Shown here: positions 59,707-64,000 of the stretch, piece by piece
How the letters are laid out: each line of letters starts with the position of its first letter
How positions within the stretch are numbered: the stretch's first letter is position 1
Origin: Luteimicrobium sp049844995
Lineage (GTDB): Bacteria; Actinomycetota; Actinomycetes; Actinomycetales; Cellulomonadaceae
Direction: 5' to 3'
NCBI RefSeq assembly: GCF_049844995.1
Contig: NZ_JBNCMC010000001.1
Location: 1-64,000 of the forward strand
DNA: 64,000 nt
Program-made: the position numbers and the translations under genes
The notes under the pieces: model-generated
Told to the model about the DNA's origin: nothing
Seen by the model: the letters and a program-made list of their open reading frames with translations, nothing else
Database searches by the model: none

Positions 59707-61143
59707 GTGTCGCAACAGATCACTCGCAGGGCGCTCCTGGGTGGTGCCGTAGCCGCCGCAGCCGGCGGAGTCCTCCAGGCGAACGCGGAGCACGCGGAAC
59801 CTGGTACGCATTCCGTTCCCCCGCGTCACAGCGAGTTTGTGCTGCGTGGTGGCTACGTGCTCTCGGTCGATCCGACGATTGGTGATCTGTCGACCGGCGA
59901 CGTGCACGTGCGCAACGGGGTGATCGTCGCGGTCGGCCCGAACCTCCAGGCGGGGGGCAGTGCCGAGATCGACGCGAAAGACATGATCGTCATGCCGGGC
60001 CTGGTCGATACGCACTGGCACCTGTGGAACAGTGCGATGCGGCCCTTCATCCTCGATGGCGACGACCAACGCGGGTACTTCAACGTCACGAACGTCCTCG
60101 GACCCTACTTCACACCCGCAGACACCTATCGGGCGACCCGCCTTGGGCTGGTCGAGGGTGTGGCATCGGGGATCACGACCGTTCACGACTGGTCTCACAA
60201 CGTCCGCTCCCGAGACTTCGCCGACGCCTCGATACGGGCTCTGCTGGATGCGGGGGTCCGTGGCAGGTTCTCCTACGGCTACGCGCAGGGCGGCGCGCTG
60301 GACGTCCCGATGGACGTCGCGGGGATCGCGGCGGTGCAACAGCACTGGTTCTCAAAGGCGTCCGCGACGAGAGGCCTGCTTCACCTGGGCGTCGCCTCGC
60401 GCAACATCGTCCCCGGCCAGAGCCCCCGCGGGTCGATCAGCATCGAGCTTGCGCACCAGGACTGGGACGCGGCTCGAGAGCTCGGGCTGCCGATCACCCT
60501 GCACGCCTCGCCGGTAGGCCTTGTCTCGCTGCTCCACACCGAGGGGCTACTGGGTCCCGACGTGCAACTCGTGCACCCGACACAGACCACGGGGGTCGAG
60601 AACGAGATCGCCGCCGATCAGGGCGTCGCCTGGAGCACCGCGCCGCTCGGCGAGACAGGGCGCGAGCCGGCTGAACAGACTCGGTACTTCGAGCTGGAGC
60701 AGTCGGGCGCCCGGCTCGGAATCTCGGTCGACAGCTCGGCTGTCGACAGCGCCGACCTCTTCAATGCCATGCGGGTCCTGTACAAGACGACGGTGCACCG
60801 GCTGGGCTCGGGCATCGGTCTGACACAGCGCCGCATGGTCGAGCTCGCCACGATCGAGGGCGCGCGCAGCCTCGGGCTCGGGGATGTGGTGGGATCGCTC
60901 ACCCCGGGAAAACGGGCCGACATCGTCCTGGTCAACCGGCTCTCGCCCAACCTCGCGCCGCCGGGAGACCCCGTCACCCAGCTTGTTTCGCTCGCGCAGC
61001 CGTCCAACGTCGACTCGGTCATCGTCGACGGGCGATTCCTGCTCTGGCACGGGAGCCACGTCGGCGTGGAGGTCTCGCACGTGCTGCGAGAAGCGGGAAC
61101 GTCCGCCGCGCAGGTCGCCGCGCGGGCGGGATGGCCCACATAA
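59707..61143 (+). CDS. Tat-exported amidohydrolase (chlorohydrolase-like)
   Basis: A 478-residue metal-dependent hydrolase. The N-terminus QITRRALLGGAVAAAAGGVL is a twin-arginine signal, so the folded enzyme is exported. The TIM barrel has metal ligands HWH in GLVDTHWHLWN near residue 101, His in ITLHASP near residue 267 and in LVHPTQ near residue 288, and Asp in GISVDSS near residue 343. The C-terminal DIVLVNRLSPN region with the adenosine deaminase-like end is typical of cytosine deaminase/chlorohydrolase relatives. The substrate is unknown. GTG start with AGAGGGG ribosome-binding site. Codon use looks slightly less GC-rich than the core genes. Confidence 0.88.
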   Translation: MSQQITRRALLGGAVAAAAGGVLQANAEHAEPGTHSVPPRHSEFVLRGGYVLSVDPTIGDLSTGDVHVRNGVIVAVGPNLQAGGSAEIDAKDMIVMPGLVDTHWHLWNSAMRPFILDGDDQRGYFNVTNVLGPYFTPADTYRATRLGLVEGVASGITTVHDWSHNVRSRDFADASIRALLDAGVRGRFSYGYAQGGALDVPMDVAGIAAVQQHWFSKASATRGLLHLGVASRNIVPGQSPRGSISIELAHQDWDAARELGLPITLHASPVGLVSLLHTEGLLGPDVQLVHPTQTTGVENEIAADQGVAWSTAPLGETGREPAEQTRYFELEQSGARLGISVDSSAVDSADLFNAMRVLYKTTVHRLGSGIGLTQRRMVELATIEGARSLGLGDVVGSLTPGKRADIVLVNRLSPNLAPPGDPVTQLVSLAQPSNVDSVIVDGRFLLWHGSHVGVEVSHVLREAGTSAAQVAARAGWPT

Positions 61144-61209
61144 CCGTGAACCGCTTCCACACGGGCCTGCCCCCCCGACATGTGGCTGGAGCCGGAAGAC
61201 GCCGTTCCC

Positions 61210-61740
61210 CTAGAGGATCTGCAAGGCGGCGACGAAGTCGATGTGGGTCACCCCGACCGCAGACAGGCAGTCCAGCACTCCAAGCGTCGGGCCGATGTTC
61301 GTCTCGATCACTGAGCTCCCGGCAAACCTGCCCGCCGTGATGGTCCCAGTGAAGGTGGCAACGGTCTGGGACAGGACCCGGGTGGCGGACCGGGTGTACT
61401 CGAACCGGCTCGTCGTCCCGTCGTTCCAGTGATAGGTCCTGACTCCCGTACTCGAGCCGAGCAGGGTGTCGCAGCCCACCGTATCGACGAACGAGGACGA
61501 CGCCGTCGCGGCCGTCACCCCGTCCTCTCCTGTCACGCACGTTGGGTAGTTCTGAAGGGCCGTGACCGTCACGAGCTGGGGAGTCAGCCTGACCCCTGGG
61601 CCGTAGTCGACGGACGCAGTGCCCACGCACGTCGCCAAGCTCGGCTCGGCCGATGCGGTGGACGAGGTGGCCGCAATCAAGGCGATCGCGGCGCACAGCG
61701 ACGCTGCCGCAGCAACCGCTGCACGAATGATCGAACGCAT
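61210..61740 (-). CDS. Secreted protein, paralogue 1 of a tandem pair
   Basis: A 176-residue protein with a signal peptide (cleavage likely after ASA near residue 31). The mature ~145 residues contain four cysteines (ATCVGT, PTCVTG, VGCDTL, LDCLSA) and the block TYHWNDGTTSRFEYTR. I do not recognise the family. It aligns along its full length with the next gene (CTGSVAVDYTPG, VYHWNDGTTSRFEYTR, LDCLTPGGVTH). AGGAGG precedes the ATG. It is likely a small beta-rich extracellular protein with two disulfides. Confidence 0.8.
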   Translation of the reverse strand: MRSIIRAAVAAAASLCAAIALIAATSSTASAEPSLATCVGTASVDYGPGVRLTPQLVTVTALQNYPTCVTGEDGVTAATASSSFVDTVGCDTLLGSSTGVRTYHWNDGTTSRFEYTRSATRVLSQTVATFTGTITAGRFAGSSVIETNIGPTLGVLDCLSAVGVTHIDFVAALQIL

Positions 61741-61834
61741 GAAATCCTCCTTGTGGTTGCCGTCTGACGAAGACCGAGAGGCCGCGCTGCCCCGGGAGAC
61801 CAGGACGCGGTACCGGCCGCCTACGGTCTCTGCG

Positions 61835-62356
61835 TCAGCTGATCTCCAGCACGGTTGTGTAGGCGACATGGGTGACGCCGCCCGGCGTGAGGCAGTCGAG
61901 CAAGCCGATAGACACGCCGACGTTGGTCTCGAGCGCTGAGTCGCCCGCGAACTTCCCGGCGGTGATCGCGCCGGTGAACGTCAGGACGGTCTGAGAGAGC
62001 ACCCGGGCGCCGGTGCGGGTGTACTCGAATCTGCTCGTGGTCCCGTCGTTCCAGTGATAGACCTTCACGCCGGTCGTGGTGGTCAGCAGCGAGTTGCAGT
62101 CGAGGGTGTCGATCACGGAACCCGATGCCGTTGCTGAGGTGATTCCGGCCTGGCCGGTCAGGCAGGCGGTGTAGCTGCTCGTGGCCGTCGCGGTCACCGT
62201 CTGGGGCGTCAGGGTGAGGCCAGGGGTGTAGTCGACCGCTACCGACCCGGTGCACGTGGCATCGAGGGGGTTGGCGGACGCGGCGGGCGCGGTACCGGCG
62301 ACGCCCGCGGTGAGAAGTCCCAGGGCGGTTGCGACGCCGAGGACGAGCTTGCGCAT
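61835..62356 (-). CDS. Secreted protein, paralogue 2 of a tandem pair
   Basis: A 173-residue secreted protein with a signal peptide ending at ASA near residue 28. The four cysteines and the YHWNDGTTSRFEYTR block are shared with the downstream gene, from which it is separated by 94 bases. The C-terminus ends in a beta strand-like VAYTTVLEIS. Function unknown. The pair arose by tandem duplication and has diverged considerably. A GGGAAGC stretch serves as ribosome-binding site. Confidence 0.8.
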   Translation of the reverse strand: MRKLVLGVATALGLLTAGVAGTAPAASANPLDATCTGSVAVDYTPGLTLTPQTVTATATSSYTACLTGQAGITSATASGSVIDTLDCNSLLTTTTGVKVYHWNDGTTSRFEYTRTGARVLSQTVLTFTGAITAGKFAGDSALETNVGVSIGLLDCLTPGGVTHVAYTTVLEIS

Positions 62357-62466
62357 GATGCTTCCCGTTTCGACATGGTGCCGGTCGCGGGCCTGCGGCC
62401 GGCGGTGGTGGCGCAGCGAGGGACGAGCGACGATCGCCCGGGCGGCGTCGGGCTGCGACCGGGGAG

Positions 62467-62502
62467 CCCGGTCCGACGCCCGGTCATGAGCGTCGGACCG
62501 GG
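62467..62502 (-). terminator. Terminator of the DUF11-domain gene
   Basis: A perfect 13-base-pair stem (CCCGGTCCGACGC and its complement) with a 10-base loop, 14 bases after the stop codon of the upstream minus-strand gene. Confidence 0.65.
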
Positions 62503-62515
62503 ACTCACGGCGGTG

Positions 62516-63451
62516 TCAGAGCTCCGTCGCGGGGCAGGAGATGATCAGGCTCGTCAGGGTGGTGCAGGTGATCGACGAGGTGTTGTTCGCGGCGTTCGGG
62601 TCGGCCGGCGTGGAGGAGACCAGCGACGCGGTGGCGGGTAGGGACCCCAGGGACAGCAGTCCGAGGTTCGCCTTGAAGGAGACATTCTTTGTCGCGCCGT
62701 TCGCGATCGCCCCGGTGGCACAGGTCACCACGTCCGTACTTGAGGCGTACGTGCAACCGGTGGGCAGTCCCGTAACCGAGTACGCCTGGGAGGGCAGTGC
62801 CACCTGGACCGTGGACGCCGTCGCCGCGCCCGGTCCACTGTTGTGGACCGACAGCGAGTAGGTGATCTGCGAGGTCAGCAGCGGACCTGCATCCGCAGCG
62901 AGAGAGAGGCCGAGATCAGCCGCGGCCGGCGGCTGGACGGTGATGGACAGGGCCGGGCTGAACGACGTCGTGCTATGCGGGTCGACGGTGTCGACGAGGC
63001 TCTGCTGGTAGGGGTAGGTCCCCGTCGCCGCGTCGGGCTTGACCGTGAGGTCCACGGTGACCGTCGTGTACTTCGGGGGAAGCGAAGAGAAGCCCACGGA
63101 GAGGATGGCCCCGCCGGCAATGACTTCACACGATGTCAAGGTGACACCGGTGGGGAAGGAACAGCCGTCGAGGGTGAAGACGTCCGAGAAGCCCGGGGTC
63201 ATGTTGCCGAGCGCATAGCTGACCGACTTCGGGTCGCCGTTGTTGTTTTGGAAGGTCAAGGTCAAGGTGACGTGGTCTCCCGGGGAGACCGTGGTGTCGG
63301 AGTAGTGGGCACTGACCGCAGTCGTGGACAACGACGCGGTCGAGGTGACGGGATCGGCCGCTGATGCCGGCCCCGCGATCACCGTCAGGCCGGCAACTCC
63401 TAGAAGCCCGGCGGTCGCCGCAGCGACCAGCCTTCGTGTCGTTCCGTACAT
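62516..63451 (-). CDS. Secreted DUF11-type surface protein
   Basis: A 311-residue secreted protein. The signal peptide ends at ASA near residue 32. Two Ig-like beta-sandwich repeats follow; the second (ADLGLSLAADAGPLLTSQITYSLSVHNSGPGAA, and ATASLVSSTPADPNAANNTSSI) is a clear DUF11-type domain. Such domains occur in adhesins and surface scaffolds. It has no sortase motif or transmembrane tail, so it is probably released. Start at 63451 (ATG) has GGAGGG upstream at long spacing. Its terminator separates it from the two small secreted proteins. Confidence 0.82.
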   Translation of the reverse strand: MYGTTRRLVAAATAGLLGVAGLTVIAGPASAADPVTSTASLSTTAVSAHYSDTTVSPGDHVTLTLTFQNNNGDPKSVSYALGNMTPGFSDVFTLDGCSFPTGVTLTSCEVIAGGAILSVGFSSLPPKYTTVTVDLTVKPDAATGTYPYQQSLVDTVDPHSTTSFSPALSITVQPPAAADLGLSLAADAGPLLTSQITYSLSVHNSGPGAATASTVQVALPSQAYSVTGLPTGCTYASSTDVVTCATGAIANGATKNVSFKANLGLLSLGSLPATASLVSSTPADPNAANNTSSITCTTLTSLIISCPATEL

Positions 63452-64000
63452 GGAAAGAGCCCTCCGTGGTGTCAGTCGTTGATCCTGTGGATGCGCAGCG
63501 CCATGGTGATGACGTCTGCGCGAGGTCGGGCCCTCCGGAGACCGCGCGGCTGCCGGGTGCCTCGAAACGAAGACGGCCCACCCAGGGTTGTTGCTGACAC
63601 CCAGCCGGGCCTGTAAGCGCACCGTTGCACTGCGCAGGACGACGCCCCACGGCTCGTGGGACGAACCCTGTGACTGCCCTGGTCGGCCGATTGGCACCAA
63701 CCGGATGCCGGATCAGAGCCTCGTGGGCTGTCAATCGGATGGTAGAACTAGAGCGTTCGCTTTGCTCGACGAATCGTCGACCGTGAGTTGCTGCGACCTG
63801 TGCGGCTCTTCGCGGGCTGCAGCCGGTGCGAGGTTGCGCGTCGTGCGATGACGACCAGCGGGTTGCGGTATGCGCCGTTGCCGCGCGACACTTCGAGTGG
63901 TTCGTTCGTTCTACTTCTTGCTGGCGTCCTGATCGGCGCTGGCCATCGGGTTCGGCTCCACCTGAGGGGCCGGCTAAGGGGCGATGTGGACGCGGTCGTG
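63452..64000. other. No supported gene; promoter-type region at the right end
   Basis: I see no convincing coding sequence. The first part is the upstream region of the DUF11 gene. A 15-base palindrome TCGACGAATCGTCGA lies at 63766-63780 next to an unusually AT-rich stretch, and may belong to a gene that starts beyond the window. Confidence 0.45.

Noticed and set aside
63745..63758. GAAC-N6-GTTC as a LexA (SOS) box
   Set aside because: Actinobacterial LexA sites use GAAC-N4-GTTC; the spacing here is two bases too long.
63588..63851. 87-residue open frame at the right end
   Set aside because: No start signal, no recognisable domain and poor codon bias compared with real genes; left as non-coding.

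Overview
This window looks like a chromosomal segment of a GC-rich Gram-positive actinobacterium. The base composition is very GC-rich, GTG starts are frequent, and many genes appear to be transcribed without a leader: a TANNNT-type -10 box lies 6-7 bases before the start codon. The mix of a secreted GH10 xylanase, a GH92 alpha-mannosidase with a divergent LacI regulator and a DyP/encapsulin pair suggests a polysaccharide-degrading Micrococcales member (Cellulomonadaceae/Promicromonosporaceae-like). That placement is inference. A parS-like 14-mer at 25927-25940 hints that the segment lies in the origin-proximal part of the chromosome.

Layout. 0-1.6 kb: an ABC ATPase and its membrane partner. 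1.6-3.7 kb: an AbiE-type type IV toxin-antitoxin pair with two upstream direct repeats that each hold a dyad. 3.7-12.5 kb: a sugar/cell-envelope neighbourhood holding an epimerase, MTA phosphorylase, GT87 enzyme, cytochrome b/molybdopterin oxidoreductase, amino acid permease, methyltransferase, DUF2064 protein and GT2 enzyme. 12.6-15.1 kb: a two-component system and a histidine phosphatase. 15.1-20.5 kb: a complete livKHMGF branched-chain amino acid importer. 21.0 kb: a cold-shock protein. 21.6-24.4 kb: a polar amino acid ABC importer with a GlnR-like dyad. 24.5-29.3 kb: an LmeA-like protein, a type-5 uracil-DNA glycosylase and three-gene transhydrogenase pntAA-AB-B. 29.6-34.2 kb: a UBP zinc finger protein, a phosphotransferase, a secreted nuclease, DyP peroxidase plus encapsulin, and YbaK. 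34-43.8 kb: a PASTA/VanY cell-wall protein, an aldo/keto reductase with MerR, small envelope proteins, a PAP2/lipid kinase fusion and a luciferase-like oxidoreductase. 43.8-50.6 kb: a TMEM175-like channel, an EF-Tu domain II protein, an RHH antitoxin/P-loop kinase pair and HrpA. 50.6-58.2 kb: a DUF2249/cupin protein, PspC, xylanase, GH92, LacI and a polysaccharide deacetylase. 58.3-64 kb: a DUF1254 protein, a Tat-exported amidohydrolase, two paralogous secreted proteins and a DUF11 protein. The last ~550 bases hold no gene I can support.

The most unusual signal is a dispersed repeat family. It has copies in an intergenic region (21.3-21.6 kb) and in-frame inside three unrelated proteins: the PntAB C-terminal tail, HrpA (twice, once inverted), and the linker joining DyP peroxidase to its encapsulin-targeting peptide. 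Two copies are almost identical over about 120 bases. Three copies are bounded by long inverted repeats whose stem sequences differ between copies although each stem is self-complementary. I see no transposase, CRISPR array, rRNA or tRNA in the window.
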